From assembly GCA_948146395.1 (NCBI GenBank), contig OX411543.1, forward strand, positions 32,383,058-32,447,057: a DNA stretch of 64,000 bases, written 5' to 3'. The position numbers and the translations under genes were made by a program. This document shows positions 55,058 through 64,000 of this stretch, piece by piece; positions within the stretch are counted from its first letter, which is position 1, and every line of letters starts with the position of its first letter. Under the pieces are notes generated by a model. It was given only the letters and a program-made list of their open reading frames with translations. It did no database searches and was not told the DNA's origin. The stretch comes from Fragum whitleyi (taxonomy: Eukaryota > Mollusca > Bivalvia > Cardiida > Cardiidae).

Positions 55058-55180
55058 TACCCGTAATAGTTCCGCAACATTTCGGAACACTTAATTTTTC
55101 ACAATATTAAGCAAGGTTTCCTAATGAAATCATTAGGAAACCTCGGTAACCACTATTCAAGTTTATAACTTCAATTAGAG
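55058..55180. mobile_element. MITE family C, copy 5, truncated at the exon 2 donor
   Basis: It has the left half and centre (ACCCGTAATAGTTCCGCAAC; GGTTTCCTAATGAAATCATT), but the right end stops at GTTTATAACTTCAAT, about 15 bases from the donor of exon 2. Confidence 0.78.
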
Positions 55181-55193
55181 CTTCATAACATAC

Positions 55194-55401
55194 CATGAGA
55201 TATAACCCAATGGCCACGTAGACATTTTCTGACCATCGTCTGGTTCGAACTTCCTTCCACGATCGTCCTAACGTCTCTGGTAATAACACACGTGGTTTGT
55301 TCTTCCATCGTGTTAGGGTCTCGCACAAGGAAACAGTCCACATCATCAGTATCATAATCAACATTTAGATCGTCAACATCACAGTTCTGGTCAATCTGGG
55401 G
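55194..55401 (-). CDS. Exon 2: acidic, Cys-containing N-terminal segment
   Basis: This exon covers about residues 31-99, enters in phase 0 after CAATCTAG and exits in phase 1 at GTATGT. The protein is rich in Asp (DVDDLNVDYDTDDVDC) and has four Cys. It ends with a KCLRGHW pattern that recalls the C-x-x-G-x-W of sushi domains, but the fourth sushi Cys is not in place, so I leave the domain unnamed. An alternative phase-0 acceptor two codons downstream (CCCCAG) is possible. A truncated family C element lies within about 20 bases downstream of the donor. Confidence 0.75.
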
Positions 55402-56136
55402 CTAGATTGAAATAAAAAATATTTTAAGAGTGATTATAAAATACCAAGATTATCTATTGGCCATTCATTAATTGAAATATACGAGAGTCTCTGGTCAGTT
55501 TTTATTTCGTTTTCTTTGGAATACGCGTTTGATAAATTCTGTATCTTTTTTTAATACTGATTTGTTAATCAACATCTGTTTAAGCAGCATCAAAGTTCTA
55601 GATTGAAATCAGGTATATTAAAAGGGTGATCAGCAAATTCCAAATCAATTGAATTTGGCATCTATGAATTGGAAGAATGAGACTTTCTGCCCGATCTTTG
55701 TCTATCTTAGTCGCCGAATTTAAAAAATTCTATTCTGTATATTATGAATTAAAATTTTTAACACAGGGTATCCTAAAGCGGCTACTTAAATGATCAATAT
55801 CTTCCCTACTTCAACGCAAGTGATTGAAATGTACTTTTGCGAGAATCAAACGCTGTTGCATATATCAACATGCGACATCCTCGAATACCCCGTCATCTAA
55901 CTATTTGCTAAGCTGTATCAACGCCGGCCTAGCGTAGAAATAGGAAGACCCCGGGGTATCCGAGGATGGACACGCGAGATTGACAAACTGTCGCATGAAC
56001 AAACATGCGATATTTAAATGGCCTCTTTAAATAGGACACCATAATTATATGGCAATAGCCTGATGTTTTGCTATATATTTATATTTTTCTTCAAAGTGAT
56101 TGATTGAAACGTGGAACACCGTTTGAAAAATCATGT
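55402..56136. other. Intron stretch without recognised elements
   Basis: TACCCCG / CCGGGGTATCCGAGG words at 55880-55965 are inverted to each other (GACATCCTCGAATACCCCG; CGGGGTATCCGAGGATG) and may mark a short inverted-repeat element of about 110 bases. Confidence 0.5.
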
Positions 56137-56345
56137 GAGCCTGTTCGTGATATTTCCAATAATTTCAAGGGTGCGTGATAGACAGACATTGAGCAACCGA
56201 AATAAGAACACAATGTGTTACACATTATATAGTTTGCGATGAACAGATACTATAGACCCGTAACTATATATCCATCACGTAGTGACGACTCTGATCAGAT
56301 TGCTTGGAAGCACGGACTGATCTGAGTCTTAACGTTGGTCAAATT
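56137..56345. mobile_element. MITE family B, copy 6, partial
   Basis: GAGCCTGTTCGTGATATTTC at the left and the centre GACTCTGATCAGATTGCTTG / GGACTGATCTGAGTC; the right end is not found. A family C element follows 16 bases later. Confidence 0.7.
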
Positions 56346-56361
56346 TTAAGTGGTGGACATT

Positions 56362-56521
56362 TTAAGTTATGGACCCGTAATAGTATCGCAACATTTCGGA
56401 ACTCAATATCTTTCACAATGTTAACCAAAGTTTCCTAATGAAATATTAGGAAACCCTGGTAAGCACTGTTAAAGTTCATGACTTCCAAAACATTGCGGGA
56501 CAATTACGGTTCCATAACTTA
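56362..56521. mobile_element. MITE family C, copy 6
   Basis: TTAAGTTATGGACCCGTAAT at the left, TTACGGTTCCATAACTTAA at the right, GTTTCCTAATG and its inverse in the centre. It lies beside or inside family B copy 6. Confidence 0.85.
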
Positions 56522-56685
56522 AAATGATGGATAGTAAATCATCTTATACACAATGGCGTCATTTTCACCGTAACGAATATATGCGTTTTTAGAACTCAGT
56601 TAGGTTCTTTTAATAGACATCAAATTATTGTTATAACTCAAGAGTTATCTCAATACACAACGAAAAAATACACAAGGAAAATGTT

Positions 56686-56885
56686 NNNNNNNNNNNNNNN
56701 NNNNNNNNNNNNNNNNNNNNNNNNNNNNNNNNNNNNNNNNNNNNNNNNNNNNNNNNNNNNNNNNNNNNNNNNNNNNNNNNNNNNNNNNNNNNNNNNNNNN
56801 NNNNNNNNNNNNNNNNNNNNNNNNNNNNNNNNNNNNNNNNNNNNNNNNNNNNNNNNNNNNNNNNNNNNNNNNNNNNNNNNNNNNN
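56686..56885. other. Assembly gap of 200 N
   Basis: Exactly 200 unknown bases; a round size, so the real length is unknown. It lies inside intron 1, so no exon need be missing, but one could be hidden. Confidence 1.
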
Positions 56886-56935
56886 AATTAATTAACCATG
56901 AAATATCGGTTATCCCAATCAAGAAATGTGATAAT

Positions 56936-57060
56936 AATTAATAATAATAATAATAATAAAATCTACTTTATTTAAAAGAAGGTAACATGTTAAGCACATT
57001 GTAACATAATATCTTATTTACAACATGCGCCTTCTAAACCATATAAAAATGACAAATAAA
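56936..57060 (-). mobile_element. Orphan 3' end of a LINE, minus strand
   Basis: An (ATA)n tract, then CTTTATTTAAAAGAAGGTAACATGTTAA is, on the minus strand, the same layout as the 3' end at 34980-35053 (AAGTTAAC, GCTACCTTCTCTAAATAAAG, then (ATT)n). The body beyond 57060 is replaced by a CT microsatellite. Confidence 0.65.
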
Positions 57061-57061
57061 A

Positions 57062-57187
57062 GTCCTCTCTCTCTCCTCCTTCTCACCTCCACTCTCCTCT
57101 CCCTCATCTCTCTCTCTCCTCTTCTCATCTCGTCTCTCTCTCTCTCTCTCTCTCTCACTCTCTCCTCCTCTCTCCTCTCATCTCTCT

Positions 57188-57266
<79 letters not shown>

Positions 57267-57290
57267 CCTGTCGCTCTCTCTCTCTTGATT
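57062..57290. repeat. (CT)n microsatellite, interrupted
   Basis: About 230 bases of CT with CCT interruptions. The long Ser/Leu and Arg/Glu frames across it are by-products. Confidence 0.95.
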
Positions 57291-57585
57291 CGCAAAACTT
57301 TCAACATGCAAATGTAAAACTCCTGCAAAATAAAATATAAAATAGGAAAAAAGTATTTGTCGTTTAAAGTAGAAGAGAACATTTGTTTTATGTAATCGAA
57401 AAGTTGTGCACTATTTTCGACGCCATTTTGGAACCCAAGTAACACCGGCCTGACCCAAGATCAGAAGCAGCGCGGTTGAAAGGTTAAAATGACATCACTA
57501 GTGTCGAAACCGAGGTCGTTCTGATGTAAACCCGGTTAACTCGGGTCGAAACCGAGTCCGATATGAACTTGCCCCCTATGTCACA

Positions 57586-57848
57586 GGTAAAAGACGCGGT
57601 GATTGGTCTGTTGGTGATAGCACCCTACCCCCCCCCCCTCTCAACCCCCGCTACCTTAAAATTATGCCAAGAGCCTAGAAATCAATCCAAAAATTGTATA
57701 TTTATCAAATTTAGCCTAATATAAGAATTTATGAAAAAAAACTCAACTTCCTATCAGTATATTTATCTATAAGGTAGCGGGGGGGGGGGTTGAAGGGGGG
57801 GGGGGGGGTATCACCAACAGATTAATCACCGCGTCTTTTACCTGCGAT
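57586..57848. repeat. Inverted repeat with C-run and G-run arms
   Basis: GTAAAAGACGCGGTGATT, then a C-run and CCCCCGCTACCTTA on the left; AAGGTAGCGGGGG, two G-runs and ATTAATCACCGCGTCTTTTA on the right. The inner part is about 110 bases. The G-runs (57779-57810) could form G-quadruplexes. Confidence 0.85.
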
Positions 57849-57977
57849 AATACATGTTAACTTTTTTATGGTTGGTAAACAACGAAGTTGCTTTGGAGAT
57901 TAATCACCGTGTCTTTTACCTGCGAATAATACATGATAACTTTTTTATGGTTGGTAAACAACGAAGTTGCTTTGAGA
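57820..57977. repeat. Tandem duplication, two units of about 79 bp
   Basis: GATTAATCACCGCGTCTTTT to CAACGAAGTTGCTTTG occurs at about 57820-57897 and 57898-57977, with single-base differences (ACCGTG; CGAATAATACATGATAAC). Confidence 0.9.
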
Positions 57978-57994
57978 AATGACATTGCCTGTTT

Positions 57995-58257
57995 ATGACC
58001 CGTCTCGCAAAAAGAGACCATCTTGGACTTTTTTAAAAATTAATATTTGAAAAAGAGATTCGTTCAAGCATTGGTCAACCAGAGGTCGCATTTCAAAAAT
58101 TTTTCATGGGAAGGTAGATTGAACATTCTAGATTCAGAAAATAATCCCATTGTGAATAGTTTCGACCCTGGTCGGACTGCGCATTCCGCGCAGTCTGACT
58201 AGGATCGACAATTTACGCACTACCCAGATGGTCCCTTTTCGCGTTACGGGCCACATT
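57995..58257. mobile_element. MITE family A, copy 6
   Basis: Ends TATGACCCGTCTCGCAAAAA and CTTTTCGCGTTACGGGCCACA, centre CGGACTGCGCATTCCGCGCA. It ends about 53 bases from the donor of exon 1. Confidence 0.9.
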
Positions 58258-58310
58258 TGATTATGAGAATTGGGGTCATCAAATAAAATAAAGAAATATG
58301 AATACATTAC

Positions 58311-58400
58311 CCCAAACTTTAAACCTGCAAATCCGTAACTTTGTACAAAAACCATTGAGCAATATAGTATGACGAGTATCAAACTTCTGGTAATGAACAT
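58311..58400 (-). CDS. Exon 1: signal peptide of the SVEP1-like protein
   Basis: The exon encodes 30 residues. It starts with Met and a short basic segment (MFITR), followed by a hydrophobic core (SLILVILYCSMVFV) and a likely cleavage region near QSYG-FAG, which is a classical secretory signal. The ATG at 58400 has A at -3 (ACA ATG). The exon ends in phase 0 at a GTAATG donor, which matches the phase-0 entry of the exon at 55194-55401. A MITE of family A ends about 50 bases beyond the donor. An untranslated exon further upstream is possible. Confidence 0.72.
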
Positions 58401-59215
58401 TGTCACTCCCTGGAAGAATCTGGAAGAATAACTAAACTGTCGCAAAGCAGACTAATTAGCCCCCCCCCCCCCCCCACTACAATTGCTTGTGAATAATGAA
58501 AGGCCAATGTCCATCAAAGGACCATAACCCTGTCAAAAGTCAATGCATTGTAACCAAAATACTTGCACATCTCAAGCTGACCCCTATGTACCCCCCAAAC
58601 ATAGTTTAGGGGGTGTAATAAATGAGATTTGCAGTGAGAGTTGATATCAAAGTCACAATCTTTTGAATTATTTATATTAAATTTGATCTTTCAATAACGG
58701 ACGTCCTGATTGATTTCATTCGACAATGACAAAAATGAGAAAGCAGTAATTTTGTAGGATTTTACACAGAGTTGTTACCATAAAAAGCTGTCTAATTAGT
58801 ATTCAAGTATTCCTTCAATGTCATTTATGAAACAATTGCCTGTGACATAGAAAACATCTTTGCCTGATGATTTTAAAAAAAAAGTTCAATATTTTGTCAA
58901 TGATCCTAGTGAATTATTAACAATTTTATGGTAACCGCTTCAATTTTCGCATGGTTACAGAAAGAAAAAGAATAAGAAAACCAAGAGAACTTCTCCCTGA
59001 AAGGGTATTCCTGATATCTATCAAACCATGAGATTACTTTACTTATATATGTATAAATTATCTAAATCTGAAAAAAGTACCTAGTCTTCGATGTTAGCCT
59101 GAACGAATCTAACAACGGTCGTATTATGTTTGAAGAATATTGAATCATGGAAAAGGAAGTAAAATACGGCCATGGAAATTCTACTAATTATTCATTCATT
59201 TATCCATTAGTGCAA
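58401..59215. other. 5' flank of the gene
   Basis: A run of 17 C lies at about 58460-58477. Apart from the weak TATA-like word at 58669-58676 no clear control element was recognised. Confidence 0.4.
58669..58676 (-). promoter_or_regulatory. Possible TATA box of the SVEP1-like gene
   Basis: On the minus strand this reads TATAAATA, about 270 bases upstream of the proposed start codon. In an AT-rich genome such a match is weak evidence, and a leader from here would cross a C/G homopolymer at about 58461. A more distant promoter with a 5' UTR intron is equally possible. Confidence 0.2.
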
Positions 59216-59217
59216 AC

Positions 59218-59292
59218 TAGAGGTGAAATTCAAAAATCTCGTAGCTACAGCTTGTAAAAAGCTGTAGTTACGAGAGTTTAGAATTACACCAA
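59218..59292. repeat. Short hairpin element
   Basis: GGTGAAATTCAAAAATCTCG, then TAGCTACAGCTT / AAGCTGTAGTTACGAGA and GAATTACACC. Similar in plan to 61035-61093. Confidence 0.75.
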
Positions 59293-59569
59293 CGAAATAA
59301 CGCTAGTCATAAACAATCATCTACAACACAAATGGATCGATTAAATTGATTAAGTTCTTTGGCGAATTCAAAAAAGCTTGGAACCTTTGATTTTCAAGAC
59401 GGTTGAGAAAAGTCATACGTATATAAAGGCATCGGGAAAACCTTGAGCTGCCTGGTCGGGCACAGAGGCTTTTTTTATCATATTTCCACTATCAAGTAAT
59501 GCATCGTTGGAAGTATCAGTGCATGCACCTGATCATAATTATAACAACCGTATTTCAACCCTGGTCAAT

Positions 59570-60560
59570 GCTTAAGTCACATATAAGTAAATGGGCGAAA
59601 CCGACACGCCGGCGATTACCGTTTATCGGTGGAATAGTAAAAAGTTATCAAGCTAGTGTCACATAACGCTCAAACGTCTTTTTGTGGAATCGGTGATATA
59701 ACTGATAACTATTCGGCACCTGATCGGTGCATAGGCCGATTCAATAGTGGATATTTCTGACATCGGCGACACGTCGGTAACTTTCAACTGCGACGTCTTT
59801 TAGATTTGTGGAAGACAATATTGACAACCACTTGATTAACGCCGGGGATCAACCGGGCTACGACCGTTCTTCGACCAGTCATCGGCCGGGCTCCGGTCGA
59901 TTTTATACACATCTCAGACGTAGTATTATTTCTTTTCTGACCCTTGCCTTTTCGTTTGGTATCGACAACATGTCTGCGACTCATAGCCTTTCGTATCGCC
60001 GACTAACCGACGACATTTTGCCGGCGTATCCTCAGCACGCATGTAAAATCAATATCCATTATTATGGCCAAGAAATAAGACTGTTTCGTCGGCGGTTTTA
60101 TGTGACTGCAAAGATAATTTTTTGTCCTTATATCGCCGGCGCCTGGACGACGCTACTCTTTACTATAAGGTCGATAAAAAATAAGAATCGCCGTCGTGTC
60201 GGCGTCACCGATTCTTATGAGACTTTTGCATAACTTTAACCGGGCGCGGCTATATCAGCAGAAAATATTTATTTTGCAGCCCTTAGAAATGTTGCCGACG
60301 TGACGATGGTTATTTCCTGTCAAGTGAGGATACAGAAATCCTGGTCGATTAGACATGGTGTGCTGACGATACACCGCCGAGATGTCGTCGACCAGTCAGT
60401 CATACGCTTACGATGCGTCGCCGACTAGTCACCGATACAAAATGAAAGGGAAAGAGTCAGAAAGGACGTCTGCGAATCAGTCAGAGTCCGGTGCACCAAT
60501 CAGTTGCCCAAAAAATACGTCGACGATGCGTCGGAGCGTTTTCGTGACACTTGCTTTTTT
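59570..60560. other. CGAC/GTCG-rich island of unknown origin
   Basis: Over about 1 kb the words CGAC, GTCG, CGCCGAC and GTCGGC recur far more than elsewhere in this AT-rich, CpG-poor window (for example CGATGCGTCGCCGACTAG, GTCGTCGACCAGTCAG). Frames of 109-141 codons are open here (59808-60233, 60382-60711), but show no known motif and probably follow from composition. It may be a transposable element of unfamiliar kind or a GC-rich regulatory region upstream of the gene. Confidence 0.45.
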
Positions 60561-60905
60561 CTATAATATAACTGGCATTGTACGATTTCAATTGTTACGA
60601 CGATTCTATTTCAGGAAAATGCATAATGCCTCTCGCGGCTTTTATATAAAAAAGGGAAATGTAAAAACCTTTAATGCTCGTCCTGCGAGCAGAAATATTG
60701 CAGTTTGTTAACTACGACATTGCAGAGACCGTGGCTCTCTTGATAGAAGCAAAGCTTCATACAGTAAACGTTCGATACTTACACTGCGTCCATGCGATGC
60801 CTATTATCGGAACAATTAGTATTCTAGAAGAAGCAGTGTTAGAAGTAGTAGTATTACTCAAAATGTTTTCGAGAGAAAGAGAGACAAACAGACTTTTATT
60901 ATCCA

Positions 60906-61250
60906 TAATTAATGCCCTGGCAGGGCGTGGCCTATGTAACGGGTCTTTGCATTTAAGGTTAAGGTAAATCAGATTTTATTAAGCAATTTACTTCTACAGA
61001 CTTGACATGGATAACCTAAATCCTTAAATCGTAAATTGGTATCCAAATCATCGTAACTTCAGCTAAAGTAAGCTGAAGTTACGAGGATTTGGTAACCAAA
61101 CGATGAAATTCGTTCACTCTTTCGAAGCACGTGAAGCCTTTAGTTTAATTACAGTTATTGCATGCGTTAACAATAAAGAATACAAAGTTTTGAAAAGTAA
61201 ACTCGCCAAATTACGTCACGACTAAGCCCCGCCCTGCCAGTTCATTAATA
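60906..61250. mobile_element. Possible inverted-repeat element
   Basis: AATTAATGCCCTGGCAGGGC at the left and GCCCTGCCAGTTCATTAATA at the right, 345 bp apart. A hairpin with CATCGTAACTTCAGC / GCTGAAGTTACGAGG lies inside (61035-61093). Confidence 0.65.
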
Positions 61251-61960
61251 ACGCAGAATACCTTTTAGCATCGTTGAAAGGTCGCAACCCCCTCTTGATA
61301 ATAGACACCCATGCTTTGTGTTCTGAGTGTTTTCTGTATTGATCTTCACCAATCAGTCCTGCGTTCAGAATTACAAAACTTTGCAAGGTTGCCTGCAAAG
61401 CGGGGTATTATTTGACAAGAATTTGCACTGTTTTGTGAGCCTGAACGCATGGCAGGTTATCTTTTATTTTATTTATCTTTTTCTTCGGAAAGACATATTT
61501 TTCCGAAATTATCTGATGATACTTCACCGTATGACGGTTTAAATTGGATAAATAGGCGGAATGTTTGCACTTACAACATGTAAATTATTTAAATATTTAT
61601 TCCCACAATTACTTTAAGGAAGTAAAGAATCAGCCCCAAAAAAGGAACTGATCTTGATCAATTTTCAAACGTTATTTCTTTTGAACAAATAATTAAGTCA
61701 GCATTGGGAATTCACAGAATTCCAAATATAGTACAATGCACTCTTTCACGCGGAGTCGACAGTTGGGTCATTCAAACAATTATTATTCGTCAATATTTAT
61801 GGCGATACACCAAATTCGTAGTTACTGATATTCCTGTTGGTGATATCTTTTTTTTTATTTTAACTTTTAATTGTCCGTTTTGTTTTGTTTTTACGAAGAA
61901 CGTAATTTGATAAGGTGCATGGTATATGTAAAACTGACCAGCTTTGTTTTCGTTATTGTC
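61251..61960. other. Upstream flank, one decayed repeat
   Basis: 61360-61450 (TCCTGCGTTCAGAATTAC, TGCAAAGCGGGGTATTATTT, GAACGCATGGCAGG) belongs with the 4945, 24480 and 50270 pieces. Nothing else was recognised. Confidence 0.4.
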
Positions 61961-62222
61961 GTTTATTTATCGTCGCTACCGTAGCATATTCCTATATGAG
62001 CGACGCCCCAGAAGAAAGTTAGTTGTTACGGGGGACAGTGCAAGGATACATGATGAAACAACTGCTGAGATCCGCCATGGATATTTAACGTACTCGGTGT
62101 AAAGCACTGTCTCACGGGACCTCGTTTCAACGTCTCATCTGATATGCATTTAGTTTGCTAGTGAGCCAGACCGGAAATCGAACCCATGCGATCGACCATT
62201 TGAAACAACAATTCTGGTTGGC
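61961..62222 (-). mobile_element. tRNA-derived SINE (family 2), minus strand
   Basis: Shares GTTTATTTATCGTCGCTACC, TATGAGCGACGCCCCAGAAG and GTTGTTACGGGGGACAGTG with 43409-43685. The tRNA-like head is worn (ATCGAACCCATGCGATCG). Confidence 0.82.
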
Positions 62223-62601
62223 TGAAATAAAGTATCTTACATACATCCGGACCCAGATCGCAAGCCACGCCCCTTGACCTCTGACATGACATACCGACTC
62301 AATTATAAAAAAGAGTCATTTGTCTACAAAATGTACGGTCAGTGATAAGAACAAAATGCAAATTGTTTTCAGGTGACCTAAACCCCGAAGCTTCTGCTAC
62401 CATACACTGTAAGACATTCAAAGAAACTTTCCGACGAAATTATTTTAAAAAAATGGCAGAAAATAACGGATGTCTAATTAAACTTACTGTCTAAAAAATT
62501 TGTTTGCTTGGTCAAAAGAATCTTTGATTGACTGTGACGAGCTATCAATTATGCATTAAAAGAAAGAAAAGAATAAGATCAGGCTGAGATTTTGATATAA
62601 A

Positions 62602-62871
62602 TGTGATCCGTCAAGTGAAAATGGACAATCTTGGTAGTGCGTAAAGTGTCGATCCTAATCAGACTGCGCGGATAGCGCAGACTGACTAGGGCCGAAACTT
62701 TATGCACTTTGCTTATTTACTGAATCTAGAATGATCAATATATCTTCCAGTGAAGGATTTTTTTTTTGAAATGCGACCTCGGGTTGACCTTTGCTGGACC
62801 CAATCTATTTTTCAAATATTCATTTTACAGAGTTCCCAGATGGTCCCTTTTCGCGTGACGGATCACAAATG
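62602..62871. mobile_element. MITE family A, copy 7
   Basis: Ends TGTGATCCGTCAAGTGAAAA and CTTTTCGCGTGACGGATCACA, centre CTAATCAGACTGCGCG / GCGCAGACTGACTAGG. 270 bp. Confidence 0.9.
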
Positions 62872-63332
62872 TATTTCAGTACCAGTACGTTCACAAAGTT
62901 TTACAATTAAAGAAGTTGAATAAGAAAAGAACGTTGACGATCGCGAGAGTATTTGCAAGCTGAGTACGCGAATCATTAGTATGTGTACTGGAGAAAATTC
63001 TGCCAATTTCTGTCCATTTCCCCATTTTGCTAACCAGGTAACATCACGAACCTTTTTAGAAATGAGTCGAAACTGGTGAAATCCCCCCTCTGTAAACCGA
63101 CCGCTTTTAAGAATTTTAGACAATGGAACTTCTATGAAAATGCGTGAGATCATCAATCAATATAAATCGATTGGTAAACCAATATTTTTATGACATATTC
63201 AAGGCTTTTAAACAAACACTTCCTTTTAGTGCTTCGTAGGTAATAAATATGATCTTTTACGCATTATGGAAAAAAATTATAATCATTCCCTTACGATATA
63301 AATATCTTTAAAAATAGTAATAAAAGCTATAT

Positions 63333-63735
63333 GAGCCTGTGCGTGACATTTCCAACTATCTCAAATGTGTACGAGACACAAACTTTAAACTGTCTTGACA
63401 ACCACATATTTTTTAAAGCTTATTCGCAGGCCGATAATACAGAGATTAAGGTAGTGGACCCGAAATATTTCCGCAACATTTTGGAAGTTATGATCTTTCA
63501 CAAGGTAAACCGAGGTTTTCAAATGAAAATCATTGGCAACCTCGGTTAACACGGTTAAAGTCCAATATTTCTAAAACGAGGCGAGGTTAATACGGGTCCT
63601 CTATATATACCTCAAGGCCTTGTCAATGTGCAGAGCATAAAGTGAAGACTGGTCAGACTGTGCGGATGCACAGACTGACCAGTTTTTTTTATTTGTTCAC
63701 TTGAGAATTTGTTGGAAATGTCACGCACAGCCTCA
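63333..63735. mobile_element. MITE family B, copy 7, split by a family C element
   Basis: Left end GAGCCTGTGCGTGACATTTC at 63333; centre GACTGGTCAGACTGTGCGGA / TGCACAGACTGACCAG at 63640-63685; right end GGAAATGTCACGCACAGCCTC. A whole C element (63446-63615) lies between left end and centre. Confidence 0.85.
63446..63615. mobile_element. MITE family C, copy 7, nested in family B
   Basis: TTAAGGTAGTGGACCCGAAA to CGGGTCCTCTATATATACCT, with ACCGAGGTTTTCAAATGA / GGCAACCTCGGTTAAC in the centre. 170 bp. Confidence 0.85.
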
Positions 63736-64000
63736 AAAAATGCCCTACGAATGAATACATGCGTTTAACAAAAAAACAATAATGCGAATGTAGGCAGACG
63801 CCGAAGGTTGTTGCGCTCGCAAAATGATATAGACATAACGTACGCTACTGCTACCCCCTGACGTTACACGTAACGTCAACCTTTTAGAAACTTAAACAAT
63901 ACAATTCACTCTTAAAAATAGGTCTTCTGTGTGTAATTTGGATAAATGTGTCAAGAACAATTATTTTCAAATCATTTTGACTATAAACACTTTAGTGAAC
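63736..64000. other. Right window edge without recognised elements
   Basis: ACGTTACACGTAACGTCA near 63862-63880 is a short palindromic word; nothing else was seen. Confidence 0.4.

Larger units (their letters stand above)
4261..58400 (-). other. Gene span: SVEP1/polydom-like multidomain extracellular protein, 5' complete, 3' end outside window
   Basis: Twenty-three coding exons on the minus strand join without a stop or phase conflict. Nearly all introns are phase 1, the usual state of shuffled extracellular modules. Seen order: signal peptide, Cys-containing segment, HYR-like, sushi, sushi, HYR, sushi, sushi, RRKR-S spacer, two GCC2/GCC3 modules, LamG/pentraxin-like, EGF x2, TSP1, sushi, RRKR-S spacer, GCC2/GCC3, Thr/Asn-rich linker. 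The run from HYR through spacer and GCC2/3 to a pentraxin-like domain is the signature of SVEP1, a secreted adhesion protein. Unlike vertebrate SVEP1 there is no VWA domain, EGFs follow rather than precede the pentraxin-like part, and a TSP1 is present. A role in cell-matrix contact or in secreted innate recognition is inference. Cassette exons in the long introns could have been missed. Confidence 0.87.

Noticed and set aside
56650..56941. Frames across the N gap
   Set aside because: They consist almost wholly of unknown bases.
57018..57311. Arg/Glu-rich and Ser/Leu-rich frames
   Set aside because: Pure CT/AG microsatellite.
59808..60233. 141-codon frame in the CGAC-rich island
   Set aside because: No motif, no homology recognised, and the GC-rich word pattern explains the lack of stops.
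63001..63156. Minus-strand frame as upstream exon of the gene
   Set aside because: No signal peptide, no fitting donor, and exon 1 already starts with a good signal peptide and start context.

Overview
The window is a piece of animal nuclear genome, most likely from a bivalve mollusc. The case rests on AT-rich DNA, phase-1 extracellular-domain exons separated by long introns, tRNA-derived SINEs, very many small inverted-repeat elements and short-period tandem arrays. No bacterial-type gene order, rRNA or stand-alone tRNA gene was seen. The species cannot be named from the sequence alone.

One gene fills most of the window. It lies on the minus strand from about 58400 down to 4261 and continues past the left edge. 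I rebuilt 23 coding exons by hand from GT/AG sites. Together they keep one frame for 4438 nt (1479 codons plus one base). In protein order they give a signal peptide, a Cys-containing N-terminal segment, a Gly-rich linker, two HYR domains, sushi/CCP domains, a spacer with a basic RRKR-S site, two GCC2/GCC3 Cys-rich modules, a LamG/pentraxin-like domain, two EGF domains, a thrombospondin type-1 repeat, another sushi, a second copy of the RRKR-S spacer, another GCC2/GCC3 module and a Thr/Asn-rich linker. The core order HYR - sushi - KRS spacer - GCC2/3 - pentraxin-like - EGF is that of SVEP1 (polydom), a secreted cell-adhesion protein. The VWA domain and the EGF-before-pentraxin order of vertebrate SVEP1 are absent, and a TSP1 and a second spacer/GCC2-3 block have been added.

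The introns and the 5' flank (58401-64000) are full of mobile DNA. A 3.34-kb foldback element (911-4253) has arms built of diverged short tandem repeats; it is bounded by a 9-bp direct repeat and sits exactly on the splice donor of the last visible exon. A 1.24-kb hAT-type element (22343-23580) has 8-bp target-site repeats. A LINE fragment with an intact reverse-transcriptase frame (33320-35053) lies antisense in an intron; an orphan 3' end of the same kind and a LINE C-terminal relic lie elsewhere. At least three SINE groups and at least seven MITE families (called A, B, C, D, M, T, U here) occur, several nested in one another. Tandem arrays have units of about 99, 156 and 167 bp.

Layout: 1-900 left flank with a CAGA repeat; 911-4253 foldback; 4261-21241 second half of the gene; 22343-23580 hAT; 24260-37006 middle of the gene, with the LINE; 37087-42080 intron with sushi-exon relics; 42081-58400 5' part of the gene, with arrays; 56686-56885 assembly gap; 58401-64000 upstream flank.
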